A DNA stretch of 64,000 nt from Rhizobium sp. AQ_MP (lineage in GTDB: Bacteria > Pseudomonadota > Alphaproteobacteria > Rhizobiales > Rhizobiaceae), in assembly GCF_014237835.1 (NCBI RefSeq), contig NZ_JACJVI010000001.1:62001-126000 (forward strand), given 5' to 3'. The notes below the pieces were generated by a model. The model did not search any database and was not told the origin of the DNA. It saw nothing but the letters and a program-made list of their open reading frames with translations. The position numbers and the translations under genes were made by a program. This document shows, piece after piece, positions 35,215 through 43,947 of the stretch; the stretch's first letter is position 1; every line of letters starts with the position of its first letter.

Positions 35215-36627
35215 ATGACGACCGTTTCCGATCTCTCTCCCACAAGGGCAGACAGCTCCGCCCTGTCGCGCCGCTTCTACATCACCGCCTGGCGCTGGCA
35301 TTTCTATGCGGGCCTCTATGTGGCGCCCTTCCTGTTCATGCTCGCCATCACCGGCCTGATCATGCTTTGGACCGCAACGCTTTTTGGCCGGGACGGCGAA
35401 AAGCTCTTTGCCGTCGAACCGCAGGCAAGCCTCGCCTCGGTTTCCGCCCAGGCAGGTGCCGCCACGCTCGAAGTCCCCGGCCAGATCATCCAGTACATCG
35501 CGCCGCGTGATCCTGAGCAGGCATCGCTCTTCCGAATCAATCAGGGCGAATCCTCCGTCATGGTGGCAGTCGATCCCTACACGGCCGAAGTCCTTGGTCA
35601 CTGGGACCGCCGTGACGGCCTCTATGATCTCGCCAACAAGATCCACGGCACGCTGCTGATCGGCGACCTCGGCGACCGCCTGATCGAGATTGCCGCGGGC
35701 TTCGGCATCGTGCTGGTCGTGACGGGGCTTTATCTCTGGTGGCCGCGCGATGGCCAAGGCTTCGGTTCGGTGCTTGTCCCGCGCCTGTCTGCGAAAGGTC
35801 GCCAGCTGTGGAAGTCGCTGCATCTGACCATCGGCTTCTATGCCTCGATCTTTCTCGCCATCTTCCTCATTTCGGGCCTCACCTGGGCCGGGATCTGGGG
35901 CGAGAAGATGACCCAGGCCTGGAGCACCTTCCCGGCCGCGAAGTGGGACAATGTGCCCCTCTCCGACAAGACCCATGCCAGCATGAACCATGGCGGCGTG
36001 AAGGAAGTGCCGTGGACGCTGGAACAGACGCCGATGCCAGCATCCGGCTCCGTAGCCGGTGTCACCGGCACACCCGAAGGGCAACCCGTGACGCTGGATG
36101 CCATCGTCGCGCTCGCCCGTACGCTCGGTTTCGATCAGCGCTTCCAGCTCGCTTTCCCGAAAGACGAGACAGCCGTCTGGACCATCTCGCGTGACACCAT
36201 GAGCAATGACAGTGCCAACCCGCTGATGGACCGCACCGTCCACATCGACCAGTATACCGGCCGCATCCTCGCCGATGTCGGCTTCGCCGATTACGGCGCC
36301 GCCGGCAAGGCCATGGCCGCCGGCATTGCCTTCCACGAAGGCGATATGGGCCTCTGGAACCTGATCCTGGTCACGGCCTTCTGTCTGTCGGTCATCTTCC
36401 TCTCTGTGAGCGGTTTCGTCATGTGGTGGAAGCGCCGTCCTAAGGGGGCCGCCCGCCTCATGGCACCCAGCGTCGGCGAGCCCGGACCGCTCTGGAAGAC
36501 CGGAGCGCTGGTCATGCTGGGAACGGCGTTGCTTTTCCCGCTATCAGGCGCCGTACTGCTCGCGGTTCTCCTCCTCGACCTCCTCGTCTTCCGCCACATC
36601 ACGCCGCTGAAGAAGGCGCTGAGCTGA
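35215..36627 (+). CDS. PepSY-associated transmembrane protein
   Basis: A 470-aa iron-regulated PepSY membrane protein (PiuB-like). Helix 1 lies in HFYAGLYVAPFLFMLAITGL, helix 2 in IAAGFGIVLVVTGLYLWWPR, helix 3 in IGFYASIFLAIFLISGLTWA, helix 4 around NLILVTAFCLSVIFLSVSGF, with a last one at the C-terminus. The conserved motifs W-R-W-H-F, LYLWWPR and WWKRRP, and two periplasmic PepSY-like segments (IHGTLLIGDLGDRLIEIAAG region and IDQYTGRILADVGF), are seen. Such proteins reduce ferric chelates or assist metal import in the inner membrane. Confidence 0.92.
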   Translation: MTTVSDLSPTRADSSALSRRFYITAWRWHFYAGLYVAPFLFMLAITGLIMLWTATLFGRDGEKLFAVEPQASLASVSAQAGAATLEVPGQIIQYIAPRDPEQASLFRINQGESSVMVAVDPYTAEVLGHWDRRDGLYDLANKIHGTLLIGDLGDRLIEIAAGFGIVLVVTGLYLWWPRDGQGFGSVLVPRLSAKGRQLWKSLHLTIGFYASIFLAIFLISGLTWAGIWGEKMTQAWSTFPAAKWDNVPLSDKTHASMNHGGVKEVPWTLEQTPMPASGSVAGVTGTPEGQPVTLDAIVALARTLGFDQRFQLAFPKDETAVWTISRDTMSNDSANPLMDRTVHIDQYTGRILADVGFADYGAAGKAMAAGIAFHEGDMGLWNLILVTAFCLSVIFLSVSGFVMWWKRRPKGAARLMAPSVGEPGPLWKTGALVMLGTALLFPLSGAVLLAVLLLDLLVFRHITPLKKALS

Positions 36628-36639
36628 TCGACGTCTATC

Positions 36640-36670
36640 GGTGCGGCAGCAGGTTCGCCACCGCCGCACC
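36640..36670 (+). other. Hairpin between the PepSY gene and the binding-protein gene
   Basis: GGTGCGGC (36640-36647) pairs with GCCGCACC (36663-36670); the 15-base loop contains GG-TTCG-CC, which can nest. No T-run follows, so it looks like an mRNA processing or stabilising element ahead of the binding-protein gene rather than a terminator. Confidence 0.5.
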
Positions 36671-36705
36671 AACTTCAAATCTACGAAATACAAAGGGTAC
36701 CATTG

Positions 36706-37806
36706 ATGAAGAAACTTCTCCTCGCCGCCGTTGCGACGCTGGCCTTTGTCGGCCAGGCCTTCGCCGATATCACCGTCACCGACGTCAAGGGCCGCACGGT
36801 CACCGTCCCGGACGTGCCTGAGCGCGTCGTGCTCGGCTTCTACTACGAGGATTATCTGGCGATTGCCGGCCCGGAGGCACTCGACAAGGTGGTGGCGCTG
36901 TCACTCTCCACCTGGAAGGACTGGCGCCCGAACCAGTTCGCCCTCTATGAGAAGGCCCTGCCGAAGCTCTCCTCCATTCCGGATGTCGGCAACACAGAGG
37001 ACAATACCTTCTCGATTGAAAAGGTCGTGGCCGCAAAGCCGGATCTCCTGATCCTCGCCGCCTGGTCCTATGATGCACTCGGCGAAGGCATCAAGCAGAT
37101 CGAAGCCGCGGGCATCCCGATTGTCGTTCTCGACTACAATGCCCAGACCGTTGAAAAGCATGTCGCCTCGACACTGGCCCTCGGCAAGCTGATGGGCACT
37201 GAAGATCGCGCCGAGCAGCTCGCCAAGGACTATGAAGCGGCAATGGCCGACATCGACGCCCGCATCAAGGCAGCCGGCCCGACGGATAAGAAGGTCTATG
37301 TCGAACTCGCCCAGAAGGGAGCTGCCGAAGTCGGCAACTCCTATGGGGATACGATGTGGGGTGCCGTCATCGAAAAGCTCGGCGGCAAGAACATCGCCAA
37401 GGGTCAGGTCAGCAACTGGGGACCGCTCAGCCCCGAATATGTTCTCGCTGAAAAGCCCGACCTGATCTTCCTCGCCGGTTCCGAATGGGTCAATCGCCCG
37501 CAGTCGGTCCAGGTCGGCTTTGGTGCTGATCCGGCGCTGACCCGCGAACGCATGAAGCCCTATGTCGAACGTGCCGGCTGGAGCGAGCTCCCGGCAGTCA
37601 AGAACGGCCAGGTTCACGCGATCTACCATGGCGGCGCCCGCACCTTGTCGGACTTCGTCTACGCCCAGTATATCGCCAAGCAGCTCTATCCGGATGCCTT
37701 CAAGGACGTCGATCCGGCGAAGAATATCGCCGACTATTACGCCAAGTGGCTGCCGATCACGGCCGATGGCGTCTTCGTGCTGCCCTATCAGGCCGCCGGC
37801 CAATGA
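36706..37806 (+). CDS. Metal-chelate ABC transporter substrate-binding protein (FecB/FepB-like)
   Basis: A 366-aa periplasmic binding protein of the siderophore/cobalamin class. Signal peptide MKKLLLAAVATLAFVGQAFA is followed by ITVTDVKGRTVTVPDVPERV, the usual opening of FecB-type proteins. AAKPDLLILAAWSY, YNAQTVEKHVASTLALGKLM and LSPEYVLAEKPDLIFLAGSE are typical of the family. It delivers a chelated metal to the FecCD permease. ATG 36706 follows an in-frame TTG. Its stop overlaps the permease start (ATGA at 37803). Confidence 0.92.
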   Translation: MKKLLLAAVATLAFVGQAFADITVTDVKGRTVTVPDVPERVVLGFYYEDYLAIAGPEALDKVVALSLSTWKDWRPNQFALYEKALPKLSSIPDVGNTEDNTFSIEKVVAAKPDLLILAAWSYDALGEGIKQIEAAGIPIVVLDYNAQTVEKHVASTLALGKLMGTEDRAEQLAKDYEAAMADIDARIKAAGPTDKKVYVELAQKGAAEVGNSYGDTMWGAVIEKLGGKNIAKGQVSNWGPLSPEYVLAEKPDLIFLAGSEWVNRPQSVQVGFGADPALTRERMKPYVERAGWSELPAVKNGQVHAIYHGGARTLSDFVYAQYIAKQLYPDAFKDVDPAKNIADYYAKWLPITADGVFVLPYQAAGQ

Positions 37807-38867
37807 GCCTCGCCTCCGGCGATATCGATGCGATGCACGGCGCGTTTCGCCGTGCATCCGTCCGCCGTGCGGTCAGCCTCATGCTGGCCGCATCCGCACT
37901 CGTGGCGCTCATGCTGCTCGACCTGACCACCGGCCCTTCCGGCATGCCGCTTGCCGATGTCTGGACGGGACTGCTTGCAGGGCCCGCCGGCGAAGACAAG
38001 ACGATCGCCACCATCCTCTGGCAGTTGCGCATGCCGCAGACCCTGATGGGAGCCATTGTCGGTGCCTGCCTCGGACTTGCCGGCCTGCAGATGCAGACCA
38101 TCCTCGACAATCCGCTGGCCAGCCCCTTCACGCTCGGCTTCTCGGCCGCCGCTGGCTTCGGTGCGGCACTCGCCATCATGTTGGGCGGGCTTCTACCTCT
38201 CCCGATTTACATCGTAACCCCGCTTGCCGCCTTCGCCATGACACTTGCCGCCGCCGGCATCGTGCATCTGATCGCAAGACTGCGCGGTGTCTCGCCGGAA
38301 ATCCTCGTGCTGGGCGGCATCGCCGTCTCCTTCTTCTTTCAGTCCCTGCAGTCGCTGTTGCAATTCATGGCCTCGCCGGAAGTCCTGCAACAGATTGTCT
38401 TCTGGCTCTTCGGCAGCTTGCTCAAGGCCACCTGGACAAGCGTCATGGTCAGCGGCCTCATCTTCCTCGCCTGCCTGCCCTTCGTCGCCCGCAACTGCTG
38501 GTCACTCACCACGCTGAAGCTCGGTGACGCCAATGCCAGGAGCCTCGGCCTCTCCGTCGACAGCCTGCGCCGTCAGAGTTTCCTGCTCGTGGCACTGCTC
38601 ACAGCCGCCGCCGTCTGCTTTGTCGGCACCATCGGCTTTGTCGGCCTGATTGCCCCGCATGTCTGCCGCATGTTGGTCGGCGAGGATCACCGCTTCTCAC
38701 TGCCGCTGTCGGCTGTCATAGGCGCCATCATCCTGATCGGCGCCTCGGTGCTGGGCAAGGCGATCTCGCCGGGTGCGGCAATCCCGGTCGGCATCGTCAC
38801 CGCCGTGGCCGGCATTCCCATGCTTTTTGCCGTCATCCTGTTCTCCGGCAACCGGGGGCGCGCATGA
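37803..38867 (+). CDS. Metal-chelate ABC transporter permease (FecCD family)
   Basis: A 354-aa FecCD/BtuC-type permease with about ten helices. Family signatures: ILWQLRMPQTLMGAIVGACL (R-LPR-like motif), GLAGLQMQTILDNPLASPFT, LGFSAAAGFGAALAI and the C-terminal VCFVGTIGFVGLIAPHVCRM. It forms the channel for ferric or other metal complexes in the inner membrane. Translational coupling on both sides (ATGA overlaps) shows a tight operon with the binding protein and ATPase. Confidence 0.95.
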   Translation: MSLASGDIDAMHGAFRRASVRRAVSLMLAASALVALMLLDLTTGPSGMPLADVWTGLLAGPAGEDKTIATILWQLRMPQTLMGAIVGACLGLAGLQMQTILDNPLASPFTLGFSAAAGFGAALAIMLGGLLPLPIYIVTPLAAFAMTLAAAGIVHLIARLRGVSPEILVLGGIAVSFFFQSLQSLLQFMASPEVLQQIVFWLFGSLLKATWTSVMVSGLIFLACLPFVARNCWSLTTLKLGDANARSLGLSVDSLRRQSFLLVALLTAAAVCFVGTIGFVGLIAPHVCRMLVGEDHRFSLPLSAVIGAIILIGASVLGKAISPGAAIPVGIVTAVAGIPMLFAVILFSGNRGRA

Positions 38868-39631
38868 CCGACTTGCTGACGCTTGAAAACCTCTCGGTCA
38901 CCCGCAATCGCCGGAGGATCCTCGATAGCATCGATTGCAATCTCGCCGCCGGCCAGATCATCGGGGTGATCGGGCCGAACGGCGCCGGAAAGTCCACGCT
39001 TCTCGGCGCCATCGCTGGTACCGTTGCCTGTCAGGGCCTGATCCGCTTTGCCGGTGCCCCGATCCACCATGCCGAAATCGGCTTCATGCCACAGCAGGCC
39101 CATGTCGCAGCCGACCTGACCGTCATGGAAGTCGTCCTGCTTGGCCGCCATGAACGCCTCGGCTGGCGCGTCTCACCCGATGTACTCGAAGCGGCAGGCG
39201 CCATCCTCTCGGAATTCGGCCTTGCCGATCTCGCAGCCCGCAAGATCCGCACGCTCTCGGGAGGCCAGCAGCAGCTTGTCATGCTGGCCCAGCGCCTGTT
39301 GCGCGAACCCCGCCTGCTGCTGCTCGATGAAGCCACCAGCGCGCTCGATCTCGCCCACCAGATGCGCGTCTTCGATCTGCTGCGCCGCTATGTCCAGCGC
39401 ACCGGAGCCCTCGTTCTCTTCGCCATCCATGACCTTAATCTCGCCGCGCGCCACACCGACGGCATCCTCATGCTCGGCAAGGGCGGTCTTGTCGGCGCAG
39501 GCAACTTTGAAGCCGTCATGACACCTTCGACACTTCGGGAAATCTACGGCGTCGAAGCCGAGTTCCTCACCTGCCGAACCGGGCGGCCGGTGATCCTGCC
39601 GCTGTCGACAATCCAACACCCATCACCCTGA
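38864..39631 (+). CDS. Metal-chelate ABC transporter ATP-binding protein
   Basis: A 255-aa FecE/FepC-type ATPase. Walker A is [14 protein letters not shown], the signature LSGGQQQLVMLAQRL, Walker B LLLLDEATSALDLA, followed by FAIHDLNLAARH. It drives the FecCD-type permease just upstream (ATGA overlap at 38864). The C-terminal REIYGVEAEFLTCRTGRPVI segment is common in the family. Confidence 0.95.
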   Translation: MTDLLTLENLSVTRNRRRILDSIDCNLAAGQIIGVIGPNGAGKSTLLGAIAGTVACQGLIRFAGAPIHHAEIGFMPQQAHVAADLTVMEVVLLGRHERLGWRVSPDVLEAAGAILSEFGLADLAARKIRTLSGGQQQLVMLAQRLLREPRLLLLDEATSALDLAHQMRVFDLLRRYVQRTGALVLFAIHDLNLAARHTDGILMLGKGGLVGAGNFEAVMTPSTLREIYGVEAEFLTCRTGRPVILPLSTIQHPSP

Positions 39632-39645
39632 GGAGGATGCAATTC

Positions 39646-40188
39646 ATGAACAGACATCTCGTGCCGGCCCTCGCGGCCCTGCTTGCCCTGACGCTGCCCG
39701 TATCGGCTTCGGCCCATCAGGCTCACAAGCACCCGGAGGCCCATGCCGCCCATGGTGCAGGCTCCGCCCACGAGCCCGCCCCAACAGGTGACGCCGCCGT
39801 CGATATCACCGCAAAGCTCAAGGCGATGTTCGAAACAGAGGGAAATCCGCTTGCCGTCGAGCCGGTTGTCGTGGCCGGTGACTGGGCGATTGCCGGCTGG
39901 ATCCAGGATGGCAAGGGTGGCCGCGCGCTGCTGAAGCGCAAGGGCGAAGGCTGGAGCATCCATCTCTGCAGCGGCGACAGCCTCAAGGAGGCCGCAGTGC
40001 TGACCAAGATCGGTATTCCGGCCTCGGATGCCGAGCATCTGGCCCATCACCTTGCCGAAGCCGAAAAACCGCTGCCGGCTGAAACACTGGCTCTGTTCGC
40101 CAGCTTCGAAGGCACGGTCATGGTCGAAGGTGCCGAAGGCGAGGCCGGTCATGCCCATGGTCACGGGGATAGCCAGCACAAGCCCTGA
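39646..40188 (+). CDS. His-rich periplasmic protein, copper-uptake-associated type
   Basis: A 180-aa secreted protein. Signal peptide (PALAALLALTLPVSASA) is followed by a His-rich stretch (HQAHKHPEAHAAHGAGSAHE) and a folded part with FETEGNPLAVEPVVVAGDWA, IAGWIQDGKGGRALLKRKGE and WSIHLCSGDSLKEA, then a second His cluster (GHAHGHGDSQHK) at the C-terminus. The folded part resembles proteins annotated as copper-uptake-system-associated. GAGGAGG precedes ATG 39646. It is the last gene of the metal-uptake block and suggests that copper or another soft metal, not only iron, is moved. Confidence 0.75.
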   Translation: MNRHLVPALAALLALTLPVSASAHQAHKHPEAHAAHGAGSAHEPAPTGDAAVDITAKLKAMFETEGNPLAVEPVVVAGDWAIAGWIQDGKGGRALLKRKGEGWSIHLCSGDSLKEAAVLTKIGIPASDAEHLAHHLAEAEKPLPAETLALFASFEGTVMVEGAEGEAGHAHGHGDSQHKP

Positions 40189-40243
40189 CGACCCACATCA
40201 ACGCAGCCGTGTCCTCTGCTCTCAATGCGCAAGACAAAAATAG

Positions 40244-40268
40244 GGAACATTGGAACCTCTCGGCCATT
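40244..40268 (+). promoter_or_regulatory. Candidate EcfG-type promoter of the NAGGN genes
   Basis: GGAAC (40244-40248), 16-base spacer, CATT (40265-40268). The -35 is exact and the last two T of the -10 are kept, but the consensus CGTT is not. It lies about 90 bases before ATG 40360. Confidence 0.35.
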
Positions 40269-40359
40269 TGCAAAATGTGCGTCCGGTCAGCCGTCCTTCG
40301 ATGAGCGGCTGCGCGGCGCCTTTTCGTTTGGTCTTTCAACGGAGGTTTCAGCCCGGTTC

Positions 40360-42135
40360 ATGTGTGGCATTTGCGGAGAAGTAAGGTTTGACGGCGCATC
40401 GCCGTCGGTTGTGGCAGTTTCGATCATGGCGGATGTTCTTGCCCCTCGGGGGCCGGATTCGGCCGGCGTGATGGTCAGGGGCAATGTCGGGCTCGGCCAT
40501 CGACGATTGCGCATCCTCGATCTCTCCGACAAATCGCAGCAGCCCATGGTCGATCCGGACCTTGGCCTGTCCCTGGTTTTCAACGGCTGCATCTACAATT
40601 TCCGTGAACTGCGTGGCGAACTGGAAGCCAAAGGCTACCGCTTCTTCTCGGATGGCGACACCGAAGTCATCCTGAAGGCCTGGCATGCCTGGGGTCCCGA
40701 TTGTGTCGCCCGCTTCCACGGCATGTTCGCCTTCGTCATCCACGAGCGCGACACCGGTCGTGTCGTCATGGCCCGCGACCGTTTCGGCATCAAGCCGCTC
40801 TATATTGCTGAAGTTTCAGGCGCCTTGCGCTTTGCCTCGTCTCTCCCGGCCATCGTCAAGGCCGGTGGCGTCGATACGTCGATCGACCTCAACGCTCTGC
40901 ACAACTACATGACCTTCCACGCCGTCGTGCCGCCACCGCGTACGATTCTCAATGGCGTCCGCAAGCTGCCGCCCGCAACGATCCGCATCTATGAGCGCGA
41001 TGGTCGCTTCGAGGATCGCCGCTATTTCGATCCGCCCTATCAGCGTCGTCCGGAAGACGCGACCGTTACCCGAGAGGAGTGGCAGGAGCGCCTGCTGGAT
41101 GCGCTGCGGCTGGCCGTCAAGCGCCGGATGATCGCCGACGTGCCTGTCGGCGTGCTTTTGTCGGGCGGCGTCGATTCCAGCCTGATCGTCGGCCTGCTGG
41201 CGGAAGCCGGTCAGACGGGCCTGATGAGCTTTTCGGTCGGTTTCGAGGAGGCTAATGGCGAGAAGGGCGACGAATTCGTCTATTCCGATCTGATCGCCGA
41301 GCGCTTCGGCACCGACCATCACAAGATCTTTGTGCCCTCGGCCGATCTCATGGGCGCGCTGCCCGGCACCATCGCCGCCATGTCGGAACCCATGGTCTCC
41401 TACGACAATGTCGGCTTCTACCTTCTGTCGAAGGAGGTTTCGAAACACATCAAGGTCGTGCAATCAGGCCAGGGCGCCGACGAAGTCTTTGGCGGTTACC
41501 ACTGGTATCCGCCGCTGGTCGGCTCGACAGACGTGGTGCGCGACTACGGCCAGGCCTTCCGGGATCGCTCCCATGAGGTTCTGAAAACCCAGCTTGAGAG
41601 CCGATGGATGGCCGAGACGGATGTCAGCGGCGAACTCCTGCGAGAACATCTCCTTCGATCGGGCGCCGATACGCCGGTTGATCAGGCGTTGCGCCTCGAT
41701 AGCTCCGTCATGCTGGTCGACGACCCGGTCAAGCGCGTCGACAACATGACCATGGCCTGGGGGCTCGAAGCCCGCGTGCCTTTCCTCGATCACGAACTGG
41801 TTGAGCTCGCCGGCCGCATCCCGCCGGAAGAGAAGTTGCGCGACGGTGGCAAGGGCATCCTGAAGGACGTGGCCCGCAAGGTGATCCCTTCCGAGGTCAT
41901 CGACCGCAAGAAGGGCTATTTCCCCGTGCCGCAGCTCAAATACATTGCCGGTCCTTACCTGGACATGCTGCGCGATACGCTTTCCTCAAGCGCTGCCCGC
42001 GAGCGCGGCCTCTTCCGTCAGTCCTATCTCGATGCGCTGATTTCAGCGCCATCCGAACACATCACGCCGCTGCAGGGTTCGGAACTCTGGCAGGCCGGCC
42101 TGCTCGAAATGTGGCTCCAGACCCACGAGGTATGA
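40360..42135 (+). CDS. asnO: N-acetylglutaminylglutamine amidotransferase
   Basis: A 591-aa asparagine-synthase-like amidotransferase that adds the C-terminal amide to N-acetylglutaminylglutamine, giving the osmoprotectant NAGGN. The N-terminal glutaminase domain starts MCGICGE with the catalytic C2; RGPDSAG and GLGHRRLRILDLSD follow. The synthetase half has the ATP-pyrophosphatase loop LLSGGVDSSLIVGLL near residue 267 and GQGADEVFGGYHWYP. Start ATG 40360 is required to expose C2; the frame is open to 40225. The next gene overlaps by ATGA. Confidence 0.95.
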   Translation: MCGICGEVRFDGASPSVVAVSIMADVLAPRGPDSAGVMVRGNVGLGHRRLRILDLSDKSQQPMVDPDLGLSLVFNGCIYNFRELRGELEAKGYRFFSDGDTEVILKAWHAWGPDCVARFHGMFAFVIHERDTGRVVMARDRFGIKPLYIAEVSGALRFASSLPAIVKAGGVDTSIDLNALHNYMTFHAVVPPPRTILNGVRKLPPATIRIYERDGRFEDRRYFDPPYQRRPEDATVTREEWQERLLDALRLAVKRRMIADVPVGVLLSGGVDSSLIVGLLAEAGQTGLMSFSVGFEEANGEKGDEFVYSDLIAERFGTDHHKIFVPSADLMGALPGTIAAMSEPMVSYDNVGFYLLSKEVSKHIKVVQSGQGADEVFGGYHWYPPLVGSTDVVRDYGQAFRDRSHEVLKTQLESRWMAETDVSGELLREHLLRSGADTPVDQALRLDSSVMLVDDPVKRVDNMTMAWGLEARVPFLDHELVELAGRIPPEEKLRDGGKGILKDVARKVIPSEVIDRKKGYFPVPQLKYIAGPYLDMLRDTLSSSAARERGLFRQSYLDALISAPSEHITPLQGSELWQAGLLEMWLQTHEV

Positions 42136-43934
42136 CCATGAAGAAGCTCGAAAAACCTGCCACCGTCCTGCGCGCGCCGCGCAGCACCAAGGCTGTCTCT
42201 CACCGTCTCAGCCGTTTGCGCGCGCCCGGTGCCACGACCCGTGCCTCGCGCCCGGGCAAGGGGCAGGCCGGAGAGATCGGGAGCAACATCGTTCTCGATT
42301 GCGGCTGGGGCCGCCTTCTCTTTGCCAGCACCTTCGCCGATGACGAGGTGCTGCTCGAAGCGCTGAAGGAAGAAGCCCCCGATAGCCGCGACATCGCCTT
42401 TTATGTCGCAGAGCCGCATGTCCTGCTCTCCCGCGCGCCGCAGGAAATCTTCCTCGACCCCTCCCATACCTTCCGGCTCGATTTGTCCACCTATCGTGCC
42501 GGCGGTCGCCGCCCGCGCGGCATTACCCTTCGCCGCCTCGCTTCGGAAACGGACGCCGCCGGCATCAATGCCGTCTATGCCGCCTGCGGCATGGTGCAGG
42601 TGCGCGAGGACTTCTTCACTGGCGAACGCGACAACCGGCCCGTCACCTATTTTGTCGCCCAGGATGATGCGACCGGTGAGATTGTCGGCACGGTCACCGG
42701 CATCGACCACCAGCGTCTCTTCGATGATCCCGAGCGTGGTGCTTCGCTCTGGTGCCTCGCCGTCCATCCGCAGGCCCGCCAGCCGGGTATCGGCGAGGGG
42801 CTCGTTCGCATTCTCGCCGAACATTTCCACGCTCGCGGCCTCGCCTATCTCGACCTCTCCGTACTCCACGACAACGACAAGGCGATCCGTCTGTACGAAA
42901 AGCTCGGCTTCCGCCGCGTCCCGCTGTTTGCGGTCAAACGCAAGAATGCCATCAACGAGAAGTTCTTCGCCCAGCCGGTCGAAGGATATGAAGAGCTCAA
43001 TCCCTATGCGCGCCTGATCGTAGACGAGGCCCTGCGCCGCGGGATCCATGTCGAGGTGACCGACGCTGCGGGCGGCTTCTTCCGCCTGATCCATGGCGGA
43101 CGCACGATCCACTGCCGCGAGAGCCTGTCCGACCTGACGTCCTCCGTCGCCATGTCGATCTGTGACGACAAGGCGGTGACGCGCCGCTTCGCCGAAACCG
43201 CTGGCCTGAACGTTCCCGAACAGCTCTCGGCGGATGCGCCTGACAGTGACAAGCGGGCGTTTCTGGAAAAGCATGGCAAGCTGGTGGTCAAGCCCGCCCG
43301 TGGCGAGCAGGGTCGCGGCATCTCCGTCGGCATCTCCTCGATGGAAGCGCTGCAGGCGGCCATCCGCCAGGCCCGCCAGGTCTGCGACCGCGTCCTCTTG
43401 GAAGCCTGCTTCGAGGGCGAAGATCTGCGACTCGTCGTCATCGATTACAAGCTTGTGGCGGCGGCCATGCGCCGCCCGCCGCGCGTTGTCGGTGATGGCC
43501 AGACGCCCATCCGCAAGCTCATCGAGCAGCAATCCCGTCGCCGTGCCGCCGCAACCGGTGGTGAAAGCCGCATCCCTGTCGACGCCGAGACCAGGCGATG
43601 CCTCGCCGAACAGGATCTCGATCTCGATAGCGTGCTGCAGGAGGGGCGTGAAATCACCGTCCGCAAGGCAGCCAATCTCCACACCGGCGGCACGATTCAT
43701 GATGTCACGGCCCAGGTCCATCCCGATCTCGTCGACGCGGCCTGCCGTGCGGCCCGCGCCATCCGCATTCCGGTCGTCGGCATAGATTTCATGATCCGCG
43801 ATCCGGCCAGGCCCGACTATGTCTTCATCGAAGCTAATGAGCGCCCGGGCCTTGCCAACCACGAGCCCCAGCCGACGGCCGCCCGGTTCATCGAACTGCT
43901 CTTCCCCGGCAGCCGGGAGGTGACCGCCTCTTGA
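42132..43934 (+). CDS. ngg: N-acetylglutaminylglutamine synthetase
   Basis: A 600-aa fusion protein. After a basic N-terminus (residues 1-45) and a linker, a GNAT acetyltransferase domain (about 130-280; LRRLASETDAAGINAVYAAC, LAVHPQARQPGIGEGLVRIL) is joined to an ATP-grasp ligase domain (about 330-590; GKLVVKPARGEQGRGISVGI, VLLEACFEGEDLRLVVID, VVGIDFMIRDPAR). It acetylates glutamine and ligates the second glutamine. ATG 42132 overlaps the asnO stop; ATG 42138 is the alternative. Both proteins match the NAGGN pathway described in Sinorhizobium. Confidence 0.94.
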   Translation: MTMKKLEKPATVLRAPRSTKAVSHRLSRLRAPGATTRASRPGKGQAGEIGSNIVLDCGWGRLLFASTFADDEVLLEALKEEAPDSRDIAFYVAEPHVLLSRAPQEIFLDPSHTFRLDLSTYRAGGRRPRGITLRRLASETDAAGINAVYAACGMVQVREDFFTGERDNRPVTYFVAQDDATGEIVGTVTGIDHQRLFDDPERGASLWCLAVHPQARQPGIGEGLVRILAEHFHARGLAYLDLSVLHDNDKAIRLYEKLGFRRVPLFAVKRKNAINEKFFAQPVEGYEELNPYARLIVDEALRRGIHVEVTDAAGGFFRLIHGGRTIHCRESLSDLTSSVAMSICDDKAVTRRFAETAGLNVPEQLSADAPDSDKRAFLEKHGKLVVKPARGEQGRGISVGISSMEALQAAIRQARQVCDRVLLEACFEGEDLRLVVIDYKLVAAAMRRPPRVVGDGQTPIRKLIEQQSRRRAAATGGESRIPVDAETRRCLAEQDLDLDSVLQEGREITVRKAANLHTGGTIHDVTAQVHPDLVDAACRAARAIRIPVVGIDFMIRDPARPDYVFIEANERPGLANHEPQPTAARFIELLFPGSREVTAS

Positions 43935-43947
43935 GGATCAGCGCGGC

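Noticed and set aside
42024..43862. 612-aa open frame on the - strand opposite ngg
   Set aside because: Antisense shadow of a GNAT/ATP-grasp fusion with clear motifs.
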